Positions 44,532 through 57,721 are shown, numbered from the stretch's first letter. The stretch: 64,000 nucleotides of DNA from Puniceicoccaceae bacterium (GCA_002729725.1 PBYS01000060.1:62001-126000), one strand, 5' to 3'. Notes: generated by a model not told the origin, from the letters alone. Made by a program: numbers and translations.

Positions 44532-45014
44532 TTAGGCGAGATAACTGTTGAGCATCCAGATCGTCTTTTCATGCACTTGAATGCGTGCAATCATCAGATC
44601 CTCGGTTTGATCGTCGCCGGCATCGCCTGCGGCGTCGCGCGTCGCTTTCATATCGTCCACCAATTTTTGATTCACCGTTAACAGGTGCTTCACCATATCA
44701 TCGGCATTCGAGTCTTCGGCAATTTCAGGAGTGCCTGCGAGTTTCGCCAAGTTGCCTAAGCCACCGGGCGCGAGGGCTCCCAAAGCACGGATGCGCTCTG
44801 CAACTTCATCGATCGCGGCAAACAGCTCAGTGTATTGCTCCTCAAAAGCGGCATGCAATGCAAAGAATGAAGGGCCACGAACGTTCCAGTGGCAAATATG
44901 GGTTTGAGCCAATAGCGCATAACTATCGGCTACAACCAGGCGCAAACCTTCAACCACGCGGCTTGAAGTTTCAGCAGTTTTTACAGATCGGGATTTTGAT
45001 TTCTTTTTAGCCAT
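44532..45014 (-). CDS. dps: Dps/ferritin-like DNA-protection protein
   Basis: This 160-residue ferritin-like protein stores iron in a dodecamer and protects DNA from peroxide. The start is set at ATG 45014 (MAKKKSKSRS); a GTG six bases upstream is also possible. The ferroxidase ligands are visible in ICHWNVRGPSFFALH and the following FEEQYTELFAAIDEVAERIR. The Lys/Ser/Arg-rich N-terminus is the DNA-binding tail of Dps proteins. It lies upstream of the SDR gene, likely a two-gene unit. Confidence 0.93.
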   Translation of the reverse strand: MAKKKSKSRSVKTAETSSRVVEGLRLVVADSYALLAQTHICHWNVRGPSFFALHAAFEEQYTELFAAIDEVAERIRALGALAPGGLGNLAKLAGTPEIAEDSNADDMVKHLLTVNQKLVDDMKATRDAAGDAGDDQTEDLMIARIQVHEKTIWMLNSYLA

Positions 45015-45065
45015 GCACACAGGCTAGCAAAACTAAGAGATAAATCAAACGTGCACGAAACTTTG

Positions 45066-45431
45066 TTAGAGTTCTGTATACTTCAGACTCTTACCCTTGG
45101 ATTTTTCGATGGGATATTTTTCGCCATTTCGCTGCATCTTTTTCTCAATGATCTCGGCGATGTCGATGCCGGCGACATTGGCGAATTCGATGGCGTAGAT
45201 AAAGACGTCGGCCAGTTCTTCTTCGACCTTGTCGCGTAGCTTGTCGGAGTTGACATCACTACGCGAAGCCTCGCTGCCTTGCCAAAGGAAGTGCTCCATC
45301 AGCTCGGCAGCTTCGGCTGCGATTGCCATCGATAGGTTCTTAGGCGAGTGAAATTGCTGCCAATCCCGCTCACTCGCAAAAGCGAGCACACGGTCTTTGA
45401 TTGCTTGCAACTGAGTCTCGCTGTCGTTCAT
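45066..45431 (-). CDS. MazG-like nucleotide pyrophosphohydrolase (dCTPase/RS21-C6 type)
   Basis: This is an all-alpha NTP pyrophosphatase of 121 residues that cleaves non-canonical or excess dNTPs to NMP and pyrophosphate. The metal-binding pattern EAAE (40-43) and EELAD (71-75) is the MazG E-x-x-E...E-x-x-D signature, and FHSPKNLSMAI is typical of the RS21-C6/dCTPase branch. It lies 18 bases downstream of metG on the same strand. Substrate preference is not readable. Confidence 0.9.
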   Translation of the reverse strand: MNDSETQLQAIKDRVLAFASERDWQQFHSPKNLSMAIAAEAAELMEHFLWQGSEASRSDVNSDKLRDKVEEELADVFIYAIEFANVAGIDIAEIIEKKMQRNGEKYPIEKSKGKSLKYTEL

Positions 45432-45449
45432 CGAATGCTTTTAGTACGC

Positions 45450-46988
<1,539 letters not shown>

Positions 46989-47060
46989 AAGAAACCGTGG
47001 AACTTGGGAGATTTCCCAGAGGGGCGCAAGCGCGGGATTTGGTAAATGTAAGTTGAGCGC

Positions 47061-48626
47061 TTACCACTCGCCTAAAATGTCTTCGACGATCAGCTGGCTG
47101 CGACCGTAATAGAAGTTTGGCTGAACAATCAGGCGCACCTTACCTGCATTATTTTTCATGTAGCTGGGCAAACCATCTTCGGCGAGCATACTGCGGTCTG
47201 CATAATAAGCTCGCCATTCACGCTTGCCGACTTGTAAGCGAAAAGGCTTAATACTCTTAACGACTGCGTTGACCGTGTATAAGTGTGCCACATGAGCGGC
47301 CAACTGCGTGTCGTCCAAATCGCTGAGAAAAGCACCGTCCTGCAGATCGAGTGTGCCCAAATACTCCGAAACGTTCAATTTGCGCTCGTAGTCTGGCGCG
47401 TCGTCGCCACGGCTCAATTCGCCAGTCGCGCTAAAGGGGCCGAGCTTGAAGCGAGCGAGCAGGGGCAAGTGATCGGAAAAACCACTGCCAGTTTCGCCAC
47501 CGGGGTTCCATTTAATGGGGCGACCGATCGCATCAGTATTGAGACCGGGCACAATTAGTTTTTCGAAACTACCATCAATATAGCTTATGCCCGCGCCATC
47601 ATACAGCCCCCGCGTGAGGATCAAGTGCATGAGGGTGCCGCGGTGTCCGCGCCAGACCTCGGAGAAGCGTAGTTCGGAAGGCAGTTCAAACCAAAGATTG
47701 TAAAGATCATTTTGCTGGAAACGCTCGTCCCCATCGGAGCCAAGTATATCATTGATGCCGGTTTCCATCTCAGGGTAGAGCAGCGAATGATTATAGTGAG
47801 AGTTGAGATCGCCTGCAATAATTACGTCGGCCTGCGGGTCGGCGGCCAAGCGTGCATCAATCAAGCGACGCAACACGCTGGCGTTATCGACACGGATGTA
47901 CTCGCGCTCAGGGTTGGATGCACCGGACTTCCAGTGGTTTACATACACGTAAAGCGGCTGGCCGTGCACATCCAGTTCTGCTTCGAGAATATCGCGCGCT
48001 TGCTGTAGGGGATGGCGCTCTACGCTCTGAATCGGGAATTTGGAAAAAACTGCGTTGGTATGCGCGATGCCAGAGTCCATCCCGCGCGAAGGTGCAGTCA
48101 CCACCTCATAGCCCGTCATGCCGGCATCCGCAAGCGACTTGAGCAACCACGCCGATGCCGGATAGCCGGCGTAATCCTCAGACCACTCCGCCCCCAGCAT
48201 CGAGGCGATCGTCTGATGCTGGTGCGCACGCAGGAAGGATTCGTAGTCTGCAACTGTGGACTCGGGTGTGAAGTCTGCTTCCAGCTCTGCAAAAAGTATC
48301 ACTTCAGGGCCAGCGCCGTCGTTGACGTTTTGGAGCACCTGTGCGACGCCCTCTAATTTGGTCTGAAACTTACGGCGGGTGTAGCCTGAACTGCCCTTCT
48401 CGGGGTCCATTTTATAGTCGTTGAACAAGGCGATGCCATCGACATCGAAGAGATTTTCGACGTTGTAGGTAACCACCGCAAAGTCCTTAGACGACGGCAC
48501 ACCCTCCTGTGACACGACGGCACTCGTAACCTGCGTTTGCGTGTTTTCCTGCGCCGTGCACGCGGCAGAAGCCAGTGACAACGCGGCGAGAACAGGAAGA
48601 AAGATAGTATGTTTTAAGGCAGCCAT
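47061..48626 (-). CDS. Secreted endonuclease/exonuclease/phosphatase-family lipoprotein
   Basis: The start is at ATG 48626, which overlaps the 3' end of menB by 13 bases. It gives a lipoprotein signal peptide ([14 protein letters not shown], Cys as lipidation site). The 521-residue protein has the DNase-I-like fold: [34 protein letters not shown] and [12 protein letters not shown] are the metal and phosphate ligands. A C-terminal extension of about 120 residues ([16 protein letters not shown] onward) looks like an OB- or beta-rich adhesion module. It may degrade extracellular DNA or cleave phosphodiesters at the cell surface. Substrate is not determined. Confidence 0.85.
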   Translation of the reverse strand: MAALKHTIFLPVLAALSLASAACTAQENTQTQVTSAVVSQEGVPSSKDFAVVTYNVENLFDVDGIALFNDYKMDPEKGSSGYTRRKFQTKLEGVAQVLQNVNDGAGPEVILFAELEADFTPESTVADYESFLRAHQHQTIASMLGAEWSEDYAGYPASAWLLKSLADAGMTGYEVVTAPSRGMDSGIAHTNAVFSKFPIQSVERHPLQQARDILEAELDVHGQPLYVYVNHWKSGASNPEREYIRVDNASVLRRLIDARLAADPQADVIIAGDLNSHYNHSLLYPEMETGINDILGSDGDERFQQNDLYNLWFELPSELRFSEVWRGHRGTLMHLILTRGLYDGAGISYIDGSFEKLIVPGLNTDAIGRPIKWNPGGETGSGFSDHLPLLARFKLGPFSATGELSRGDDAPDYERKLNVSEYLGTLDLQDGAFLSDLDDTQLAAHVAHLYTVNAVVKSIKPFRLQVGKREWRAYYADRSMLAEDGLPSYMKNNAGKVRLIVQPNFYYGRSQLIVEDILGEW

Positions 48627-49447
48627 GGATACTTTTTGTAATTGGGAGCACGCTTTTCGTTCCAAGCTTTTCGCCCTTCTTCGCCCTCCTCGGTCAAATA
48701 ATACAGCAAGGTGGCGTTGCCCGCGAGCTCTTGCAAGCCTTGCTGCCCGTCCACATCGGCATTAAAGGCAGCCTTGAGGCAGCGAATGGAGAGCGGACTG
48801 TGCTGCAAGATATCTTGCGCCCATTGCACACCTTCGTCTTCGAGTTGTTCGTAGGGCACGATCTTATTGACCAAACCCATATCCAAAGCTTCTTGCGCAT
48901 TGTATTGGCGGCATAGATACCAAATTTCGCGTGCTTTTTTGTGGCCCACAATACGTGCCAAGTAGCTAGAGCCAAAGCCTCCATCAAAACTACCCACTTT
49001 GGGCCCGGTTTGTCCGAATATAGCGTTGTCTGCCGCGATCGTCAGGTCACACACAACATGCAGCACATGCCCGCCGCCTATGGCATAACCCGCGACGAGT
49101 GCGATCACCACTTTGGGCATCGAACGAATCAATTTTTGCAGATCTAATACATTGAGGCGTGGCACCCCATCCTTGCCCACATAGCCGCCCGCTTGGTGAC
49201 CACGAATCTTTTGATCACCGCCAGCACAAAAGGCAAATTTGCCATCAGTCTGCGGGTTGAAGCCTGTGAGTAACACCACGCCAATGGAAGTGTCATCCTT
49301 GGCATCGCTAAACGCTGCAATTAATTCAGCGACCGTATCGGGCGTGAAGGCATTGCGCCGATGCGGACGATTGATTGTGACCTTAGCGACACCATCACAT
49401 TTCTCGTAGATGATATCTTCAAATTCGCGGACTTTTTTCCAGTTCAT
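48614..49447 (-). CDS. menB: 1,4-dihydroxy-2-naphthoyl-CoA synthase
   Basis: This crotonase-fold enzyme of menaquinone synthesis closes the second ring of the naphthoquinone. The protein is 277 residues, normal for MenB. Diagnostic regions are IINRPHR-type start ([13 protein letters not shown]), [24 protein letters not shown] (oxyanion hole), [20 protein letters not shown] and the C-terminal [13 protein letters not shown]. Other men genes are not in the window. It implies the organism uses menaquinone. Confidence 0.96.
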   Translation of the reverse strand: MNWKKVREFEDIIYEKCDGVAKVTINRPHRRNAFTPDTVAELIAAFSDAKDDTSIGVVLLTGFNPQTDGKFAFCAGGDQKIRGHQAGGYVGKDGVPRLNVLDLQKLIRSMPKVVIALVAGYAIGGGHVLHVVCDLTIAADNAIFGQTGPKVGSFDGGFGSSYLARIVGHKKAREIWYLCRQYNAQEALDMGLVNKIVPYEQLEDEGVQWAQDILQHSPLSIRCLKAAFNADVDGQQGLQELAGNATLLYYLTEEGEEGRKAWNEKRAPNYKKYPWLP

Positions 49448-49505
49448 GCAGACATGCTAGAACGGAAAAATGCTCGATGACAACAGTCTTGCACGCTCTT
49501 TCGCA

Positions 49506-49721
49506 TTAATAATGCGGAGGCTTTTCGTCGGCAGGCATGTCACCCGCGTTCTGAGAGTTGAGCTCTGCGACTGCAGCCAACTGTGCTTTCTGCTCCTTAG
49601 CGACCTTCACTAGCGTATCGATGCGCTGCGTCAGGCGATAAATCTCCGCGTCTTGCTCGACCACGTGCTTTTCAAGAAACGCCAGCCGGGTCTCTAAAGA
49701 TTGTAGTGATTCTGAACTCAT
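49506..49721 (-). CDS. slyX: SlyX family protein
   Basis: This is a 71-residue coiled-coil protein: LETRLAFLEKHVVEQDAEIYR is a heptad-rich helix and the C-terminus ends in the family-typical DEKPPHY. SlyX proteins have no defined biochemical function. It is divergent from the pilT-like gene, 41 bases away, and upstream of menB on the same strand. Confidence 0.9.
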   Translation of the reverse strand: MSSESLQSLETRLAFLEKHVVEQDAEIYRLTQRIDTLVKVAKEQKAQLAAVAELNSQNAGDMPADEKPPHY

Positions 49722-49762
49722 ATAGATATAGTTAACGCCCTAACGGGAATGATAAAGATTGA

Positions 49763-51262
49763 ATGCCTTTGTGTTTGTACTCTACACTGCAAGAATTGAA
49801 AAAGGAGATACAGTGGTTAGTGCTTCTGGGATTAGAGCGAAAGCTTTTTTCTCTGCAACCCTGTTTAACGGTGGCACAGTCGCTGGGCGAAGACGCAGAG
49901 ATCGTGCCCTTTGCTGAGGAGCTCTTAAGAGAGCGAGCCTGTGTCGATTTTGACGCGCTGCAAGACTTAGTCGAATTTGCCTATGCGCGCTCACTAGAAG
50001 CAGAACCTGCGAGTAATCCGTTTCAGCCTGTAGAGTCTCCCTGCAGCGCGGCCGCAGCGTCCATAGCGGCCACAGCTCCCCCTGCCCCACAGCAAGTTCG
50101 CTTCGAATTACCGGAGTCCATGCCTGACTTAAGCGAGCTTAACTCGATTTCAGACGAAACGACTGCCGCAGAATACATGCGGAAAATTCTGGCTGCCTTA
50201 CAAGAATTGGGCAGCAGCGATTTGCACCTCTGCGCAGGCGCGCGTCCCTTCGTCAGACACAACGGCGCGCTGCGCTACTTAGATGAAGCCCCGCTGGCTA
50301 CGGACGCGTCGAAGGTGTTAAACTCGGCATTATTAAACTCGGCCCAACGTGAAGAATTCGAATCCACTCACGACCTGGATTTCGCCCTCACCTTAGGCCT
50401 TCGCAGGCGCTATCGCGTGAACCTGATGCAACATAAAGAAGGCATGGCAGGCACTTATCGCTTAGTCCCAAGTAAGATACCGAGATTGAAAGATCTTGGT
50501 TTCGAAGATCTAGACCCCATTCGCCAGTTACTCACTTACCCGAACGGCCTCATTTTAGTCGCGGGCCCCATCTGCTCAGGCAAGAGTGTCACCCTGGCTG
50601 CGATGATCGATGACATTAACTGCACACGTGAAGAGCACTTGATCGCTGTAGAGGAACCGATTGAGATTGTGCAAAGCTCCAAGTCCTGCCAAATTACTCA
50701 GCGAGAAGTGGGCGTCCATACTCATAGCTTTGCAGGTGCCCTGAAGAGTGCGCTGCGACAAGACCCGGACATCATCGTAATTGGTGAATTGCGAGACCTG
50801 GAAACGATTGAAATGGCGATCACTGCCTCCGAAACCGGGCACTTGGTGATCGGGACACTCCACACCAGTGATGCCGCCAACACTTTGAACCGTGTGTTAG
50901 ACGTCTTCCCGGCCTCTCAACAAACACATATTCGAGTGATGCTCTCGCACGCATTGCGTGGCATAATCTGCCAAAGATTAGTCCCCTCTACGGACGGGCA
51001 TATGGCTCTCGCATATGAGTTGCTACTCAACAATACCGCAGTTCGCACATTGATTCATGAGAATAAGCCCGAAGGCCTCGTGAATGTGATGGAAACCGGC
51101 TCCGCTGAAGGGATGCGACTCATGGATAAATCGATCTTATCATTATGGGAAAGCGACCGAATTAGCGATGAAGTCGCTCTGAAAAATTTAAAGAGTGAAA
51201 TGAAACGTGCGCAACTACGAGAGTTGATCATGCTTCAAAAACCGACTTATCAAACGACATAA
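49763..51262 (+). CDS. PilT/PilU-type type IV pilus ATPase with N-terminal extension
   Basis: This is a hexameric secretion ATPase of the PilT class, expected to power pilus retraction. Residues 1-120 are an unusual N-terminal extension with a short Ala/Pro linker. The core follows: SSDLHLCAGARP, Walker A AGPICSGKS (267-275), AVEEPIEIV Asp box, DPDIIVIGELRD Walker B and GTLHTSDAAN His box. The Walker A has Ile-Cys where most PilT proteins have Thr-Gly, but the Lys-Ser pair is kept. The extension is of the type some PilB/GspE-class proteins carry as a GSPII_E-like domain, shortened here. It lies seven bases before pilT. Confidence 0.88.
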   Translation: MPLCLYSTLQELKKEIQWLVLLGLERKLFSLQPCLTVAQSLGEDAEIVPFAEELLRERACVDFDALQDLVEFAYARSLEAEPASNPFQPVESPCSAAAASIAATAPPAPQQVRFELPESMPDLSELNSISDETTAAEYMRKILAALQELGSSDLHLCAGARPFVRHNGALRYLDEAPLATDASKVLNSALLNSAQREEFESTHDLDFALTLGLRRRYRVNLMQHKEGMAGTYRLVPSKIPRLKDLGFEDLDPIRQLLTYPNGLILVAGPICSGKSVTLAAMIDDINCTREEHLIAVEEPIEIVQSSKSCQITQREVGVHTHSFAGALKSALRQDPDIIVIGELRDLETIEMAITASETGHLVIGTLHTSDAANTLNRVLDVFPASQQTHIRVMLSHALRGIICQRLVPSTDGHMALAYELLLNNTAVRTLIHENKPEGLVNVMETGSAEGMRLMDKSILSLWESDRISDEVALKNLKSEMKRAQLRELIMLQKPTYQTT

Positions 51263-51269
51263 GATTGCC

Positions 51270-52370
51270 ATGCCAATCATCGATAAATACCTCAATCAAC
51301 TACTGGAAACAGAGGGGTCCGACTTGCACCTGTCGGTCGGCACACCAGTACGTGCGCGCATCGCTGGCTCAATCAAAGATTTAAGTGAAACACCACTCAC
51401 AGAGGAAGTTCTCAACTCAATGCTAAAAGAATTGTGCGACGAGGCGAAGTGGGCTGAATATGAAAGTTCTAAAGAGCTCGACTTCGCTTATGGCATCGAA
51501 ACCGGCGACCGCTTTCGCGCCAATTATTTTTATAATCACTGGGGCACTGCAGCCGTGCTGCGCCTGATCCCCGCCGACATTAAATCTTTCCAGTCACTTC
51601 ATCTACCTGAGGTGCTGCAAACACTCTGCTTCGCACGCGCGGGGCTGGTTTTTGTGACCGGGCCCACGGGTAGTGGCAAGTCCACTACATTAGCGGCCAT
51701 GATCGATCTGATCAATGAGCAATCCTGCAAGCACATTATCACGATCGAAGACCCGGTAGAGTTCGTGCATCGCAACAAGCAAAGCGTGATCGCGCATCGC
51801 GAAGTAGGCGAACACAGTCAGTCCTTCGCCGCCGCACTACGCGGAGCCATGCGCGCGGACCCTGACATCTTGCTGGTCGGCGAAATGCGTGACGTCCAAA
51901 CCATTCGCTTGGCATTGAATTGTGCCTCGATGGGCATGTTGGTATTTGGGACATTGCACACCAATAATGCGCCCATGACGATTGATCGCGTAATCGACGC
52001 TTTTCCCGCTGACGAGCAGAACCAAGTGCGAACCATGCTAGGCTCCAGTTTGAACGGGGTCGTTTCGCAGCTACTATGCAAAAAAATAGGTGGTGGCCGC
52101 GTAGCAGCTCACGAAATATTACTAAAACATGATGCCTTGGCGACCTGTATTCGTAGTGGCAAAATTAGCCGCATACGTCAGATCATCGAAAGCAGCATGC
52201 AAGAAGGAATGATCACCATGGATGCATCCCTTGAGAGGCTCCTGCAGGCCAAGCAAATAAGCGCGGAAGAAGCTTATATGAAGGCAAGTAACAAGGCCAC
52301 TTTCGAGAAATATATACTAGCACGTGAGGCGCAGCAGCCTGGGAATTTCCCGCAGGGCTATGAGGTCTAA
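51270..52370 (+). CDS. pilT: Type IV pilus twitching-motility ATPase PilT
   Basis: This is a retraction ATPase of 366 residues, standard PilT length. Walker A GPTGSGKST (131-139), ITIEDPVEF, DPDILLVGEMRD and FGTLHTNNA are all canonical. The C-terminal CIRSGKISRI region matches the conserved PilT retraction motif. It is paired with the PilT paralogue just upstream, and the two may form a PilT/PilU-like couple. No pilin or pilus assembly genes are in this window. Confidence 0.93.
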   Translation: MPIIDKYLNQLLETEGSDLHLSVGTPVRARIAGSIKDLSETPLTEEVLNSMLKELCDEAKWAEYESSKELDFAYGIETGDRFRANYFYNHWGTAAVLRLIPADIKSFQSLHLPEVLQTLCFARAGLVFVTGPTGSGKSTTLAAMIDLINEQSCKHIITIEDPVEFVHRNKQSVIAHREVGEHSQSFAAALRGAMRADPDILLVGEMRDVQTIRLALNCASMGMLVFGTLHTNNAPMTIDRVIDAFPADEQNQVRTMLGSSLNGVVSQLLCKKIGGGRVAAHEILLKHDALATCIRSGKISRIRQIIESSMQEGMITMDASLERLLQAKQISAEEAYMKASNKATFEKYILAREAQQPGNFPQGYEV

Positions 52371-52398
52371 TGGCACGTCAATCCCCCAATCCACCGAG

Positions 52399-52414
52399 CG
52401 CTAGGTAGCTAGCG
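52399..52414. terminator. Hairpin between convergent pilT and GAF-receiver genes
   Basis: A perfect inverted repeat CGCTAG-GTAG-CTAGCG lies between the pilT stop and the end of the convergent gene, whose TAG stop is inside the hairpin. It has no clear T tract, so it is a weak, possibly bidirectional terminator at best. Confidence 0.35.
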
Positions 52415-53305
52415 TAGGTAAGTCTTTACGAGTTGCTCGACTCGTCCCAAGCGTAAGGGCTTCGAGACAAATTCCGTCATACCCACGCGTAAACAGCGAC
52501 TCTTAATATCTTTGGCCACATTTGCAGTGACCGCGACTATTGGTGTATTCTTATTCATAGAACTACTTGTCACAATCTCTCGTGTCGTATCGAAGCCATC
52601 CATATTGGGCATACTTAGATCCATTAGAATCAAATCGAATTTCTGCTTTTGGCAGGCAGCAATTCCATTTAAACCATCGTCTGCGGTATGAACGACGACA
52701 CCGAAGCGTTGCATCATTTTGAGTATGGTCAACTGATTGATCTTGTTGTCCTCTACGATCAATACATGCGGCGCATCTCCTTCAGGGGCCACTGCATCAA
52801 TATCATGATGCGCATCACTGGCACGCTCCGATTCTAAGTGATCCATTTCTTGCATCCCCACCGTGACCCCTAATTGTTGTAGCGCAGGCGTCAGCATGTA
52901 AGTCGCATTTTTGACGAACTGTTGCTCATCGTGACTCAGCCGATCCACTGGGTCACGCGACTCCAAGCAAAGCACACCTATCAGACGATAATCTGAAAAT
53001 ATATTCTCGCGCTGTAAGCTAAACATCCCGCGATTCTGCCCAAAATACTCTTCCAAGCTAGATACATAATCCATTCGAATCGTGTCTTCGGGCATCGGGT
53101 CCAATTGCTCAATCTGCCATTGAGCAATCGTGCGAATACTTAACTTAGATTCCTGCCATAAGCTCAAATAGGCTCGATCTGCATTCACGCAAAGCGCAAC
53201 GTGTTTCAGAGCCCGCTGCAATTGTCGCTCGCGATCATATTCAGAGTCTGAAAGCAAACGACTAAGTTGAAACGTCGCTTTGATAGGGTCAAGTGGCTGA
53301 AACAC
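52409..53305 (-). CDS. GAF-domain response regulator
   Basis: This 298-residue cytosolic protein has an N-terminal GAF-like sensor domain (about 15-155; HVALCVNADRAYLSLW, RLIGVLCLESRDPVDRL) and a C-terminal receiver (about 178-297). The receiver has VLIVEDNKINQLTI, LILMDLSMPNMDGFD (phospho-Asp) and SKPL Lys. The receiver is of the type found at the end of hybrid kinases. There is no output domain, so it likely works through protein contact. It is downstream of glgB across 23 bases and convergent with pilT. Confidence 0.85.
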   Translation of the reverse strand: MFQPLDPIKATFQLSRLLSDSEYDRERQLQRALKHVALCVNADRAYLSLWQESKLSIRTIAQWQIEQLDPMPEDTIRMDYVSSLEEYFGQNRGMFSLQRENIFSDYRLIGVLCLESRDPVDRLSHDEQQFVKNATYMLTPALQQLGVTVGMQEMDHLESERASDAHHDIDAVAPEGDAPHVLIVEDNKINQLTILKMMQRFGVVVHTADDGLNGIAACQKQKFDLILMDLSMPNMDGFDTTREIVTSSSMNKNTPIVAVTANVAKDIKSRCLRVGMTEFVSKPLRLGRVEQLVKTYLR

Positions 53306-53328
53306 GTATAATTTTCTCAGTTAAAGGA

Positions 53329-55536
<2,208 letters not shown>

Positions 55537-55578
55537 GCCCCACAGTCAATGTAATCTACTGCAACATGCAAGTCTCTT

Positions 55579-55596
55579 AGATGGCTGTATCCATCT
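55579..55596. terminator. Hairpin between the PEP-CTERM protease and glgB
   Basis: AGATGG-CTGTAT-CCATCT forms a six-base-pair stem downstream of the protease stop (minus strand) and upstream of glgB. It lacks a T tract. It could be a weak terminator or an operator for glgB. Confidence 0.3.
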
Positions 55597-55605
55597 CGCT
55601 GACGA

Positions 55606-56511
55606 TTAAAAGCAGCGGTGGCGATGTATGAATGCTCGAAAGAATACGAGTAAGCCTAAGGCCAAGGCGAAGCTAGCAGGCTCAGGCACCATGTAGGCCT
55701 CAATCTCGCTTTTATACTCCGATAGATCGATGGCGATTGTGATTTGCCCGATGATGGCGCTGTCCGTGTTGTTCGGCTGATTATTGTAGGTGCCGACGGC
55801 TGCAATGCTGCCAGCTAATTTCCACTCGCCCCCCTCTTCTACAAAGAATCCACCACCGGAATCGTTTCTGACTGCTTGCGCCTCATAAGCGGTGCCACTT
55901 GACGAAAAGTTAGTCACTAAGGTGTCGGCTCCTGCGTAGGTGCCAAAGCTTGAGATCTCATTGGTGCCCCAACGCACGGTGCGCGTGCTGGTAGTCTTGT
56001 AACCATCTAGCGTGCCTTCGGCACCTGCGAAAAAACTCTCACTCCAGGTCCAAGTCGCACCAGTTTCAACATACCAAGTGGTGGCGGAAGCTTCGGGAGA
56101 GCGACCTCCTGAAATCATCGTGACATCACTATTGAGCGCTGGCGTTGCATCTACGATGGATAGACTCGGCAACAGTGGTAATGTGGCCAATTTAAAGAGT
56201 CTCAAGTCGGTGCTTCCAATTTGATAGGAGTCCACTCCATTATAACTGTATGTGCTACCTCCAACGGTGAAGGCCCCCGCATTAACGTGATTGGCCGAGA
56301 GCACCCAACCATCGCCGAGGTAAACTCCTGAGCCAGTGCTGGAGCTGCCAGAGACTTGCCCGACATTGCTAAAGCCGGGGTCGACTGGCTGCCCATCTAA
56401 ACCCGTGGGCGCGGTGTCGGCACCGGTGGGTAAGGTGAGATTAACCATGCCATAGCTGGCACTTAAACCGAGTATGAAAAAAAGCAGACTGAATCTAAAT
56501 AAATACGTCAT
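55606..56511 (-). CDS. Trypsin-like serine protease with PEP-CTERM sorting signal
   Basis: This is an exported protein of 301 residues: signal peptide (FSLLFFILGLSASYG), a chymotrypsin-fold domain, and at the C-terminus VPEPAS (275-280) followed by a hydrophobic helix and a basic tail RAFIHRHR, the PEP-CTERM tripartite signal. Likely catalytic residues are His75 in GWVLSANHV, Asp102 in STDLRLFKL and Ser218 in NDSGGG. The usual GDSGGP is altered, so specificity or activity may differ. The exosortase at 41006 is the natural processing enzyme. A low-complexity Ser/Thr/Gly composition suggests a surface protein. Close homologues are often called PEP-CTERM proteins without function. Confidence 0.85.
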   Translation of the reverse strand: MTYLFRFSLLFFILGLSASYGMVNLTLPTGADTAPTGLDGQPVDPGFSNVGQVSGSSSTGSGVYLGDGWVLSANHVNAGAFTVGGSTYSYNGVDSYQIGSTDLRLFKLATLPLLPSLSIVDATPALNSDVTMISGGRSPEASATTWYVETGATWTWSESFFAGAEGTLDGYKTTSTRTVRWGTNEISSFGTYAGADTLVTNFSSSGTAYEAQAVRNDSGGGFFVEEGGEWKLAGSIAAVGTYNNQPNNTDSAIIGQITIAIDLSEYKSEIEAYMVPEPASFALALGLLVFFRAFIHRHRCF

Positions 56512-56669
56512 ATGACAGGCCAGGTTGCATAAGCTTATATTGTTAAGCTATTAAGCATACTTATTGGGGCAAAATAATCGAGCTAATTTCACCATTTGCT
56601 ACGATACGAATCGGTTCCAATTACAAAAGCTCGCTTGCCAATGAATCGGCGACGCGCTCAATTAGCAGC
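56512..56669. promoter_or_regulatory. Divergent intergenic region, PEP-CTERM protease and rpe
   Basis: An AT-rich stretch holds three TAAGC-containing repeats in close succession (about 56529-56557: ATAAGCTTAT, TTAAGCTA, TTAAGCAT). They could be binding sites for a regulator of either gene. No promoter is assigned with confidence. Confidence 0.3.
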
Positions 56670-57329
56670 ATGCCTAGCCCTCACAAGACTTTACTCGCGC
56701 CCTCCATTCTCGCTGGCGACCATGCCAACCTTCGTAGCAGCCTAAAGGTGATCGAAGATGCGGGTCTGCAATGGGTGCACCTTGACATTATGGACGGCCA
56801 CTTTGTGCCGAATCTGAGCTTTGGACCGCAGACCATCAAAGCGATGCGCCCAGACTCAAAGCTGTTCTTTGATGTGCACCTAATGTTGGATAATCCACAC
56901 CTCTACATCGATGCCTTTCTGGACGCTGGCGCAGAGCAAATTACTATTCACGTGGAGCCAGACTACCCCGTCGCGGACACCTTGGCCTACATCAAGTCCA
57001 AGGGCTGCAAGTGTGGCGTGGTCTTGAACCCGGACACACCGGCGGAAGACGCCAAAGAGTTTTTGCCTGTCTGCGACATCGTACTGCTCATGACGGTGCA
57101 ACCTGGCTTCGGTGGACAAAGCTTTCGCCATGATGTGCTGCCCAAGATCGAGCAATTTGACACTTGGCGCACGGAGCTGGGCCTGAACTATCGTCTGGAA
57201 ATTGATGGCGGTGTGGACTTAGAGACCGCCCCACTCTGCACGCAACGCGGCGCGGACGCATTGGTCGCTGGCACCGCCTTTTTTAAAGCGGCCGATCAAG
57301 CGGCTTTCATCGATTCAGTCACCGCGTAG
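56670..57329 (+). CDS. rpe: Ribulose-phosphate 3-epimerase
   Basis: This enzyme interconverts ribulose-5-phosphate and xylulose-5-phosphate in the pentose phosphate pathway. The 219-residue TIM barrel has APSILAGDHANL, HLDIMDGHFVPNLSFGP, FDVHLMLDNP, MTVQPGFGGQSF and LEIDGGV, the metal and phosphate-binding regions. Intact and of normal length. It is a single gene with a strong terminator after it. Confidence 0.97.
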   Translation: MPSPHKTLLAPSILAGDHANLRSSLKVIEDAGLQWVHLDIMDGHFVPNLSFGPQTIKAMRPDSKLFFDVHLMLDNPHLYIDAFLDAGAEQITIHVEPDYPVADTLAYIKSKGCKCGVVLNPDTPAEDAKEFLPVCDIVLLMTVQPGFGGQSFRHDVLPKIEQFDTWRTELGLNYRLEIDGGVDLETAPLCTQRGADALVAGTAFFKAADQAAFIDSVTA

Positions 57330-57362
57330 TACGCCGGCGAAGCAACTGCGCGACATAAAATT

Positions 57363-57389
57363 GAGGGCCTCCGCGAAATCGGGGCCCTC
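57363..57389. terminator. Bidirectional terminator between rpe and the DUF6172 gene
   Basis: GAGGGCC (57363-57369) pairs with GGCCCTC (57383-57389), with an inner CCG/CGG continuing the stem. The minus strand is followed by AATTTTAT. It lies between two convergent genes and probably stops both. Confidence 0.75.
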
Positions 57390-57407
57390 TAACGCTCGTA
57401 TTCGGAC

Positions 57408-57710
57408 CTAATCCTCTGGCAGGCTCGCCTTCTTCTGGCGTGCTTTTGCCTTGGCGATGACTTCGACGTAGACGGTTTCACCGCCCTCGGTGAGTGCTTG
57501 ACCGATGGCTTGCGAGAGTGCGCTGAGATGCACGACCTCAGCTGACTCGGCACTGATGCCCACCTTGCAATCAAAGTCCCAGAAATCTTTTCCCTCGGGC
57601 AGCTTTTTCTTACGCTCGCGTTTGAGGTATTTATTCACCTCCGCGCGGGTCGACTCGACTAAGCGTTCGGGTTTGATTCTGGGATGCGTGAGCGGAAAGG
57701 TTTTCTTCAT
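57408..57710 (-). CDS. DUF6172 family protein
   Basis: This is a small basic protein of 100 residues: MKKTFPLTHPRIKPERLVES, then YLKRERKKKLPEG and KDFWDFDCKVG, which I recognise as the DUF6172 pattern. The family has no assigned function. The Lys/Arg-rich middle could bind nucleic acid or acidic partners. It stands between two hairpins, so it is likely its own transcript. Confidence 0.75.
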   Translation of the reverse strand: MKKTFPLTHPRIKPERLVESTRAEVNKYLKRERKKKLPEGKDFWDFDCKVGISAESAEVVHLSALSQAIGQALTEGGETVYVEVIAKAKARQKKASLPED

Positions 57711-57721
57711 AAGTGCGCAGA

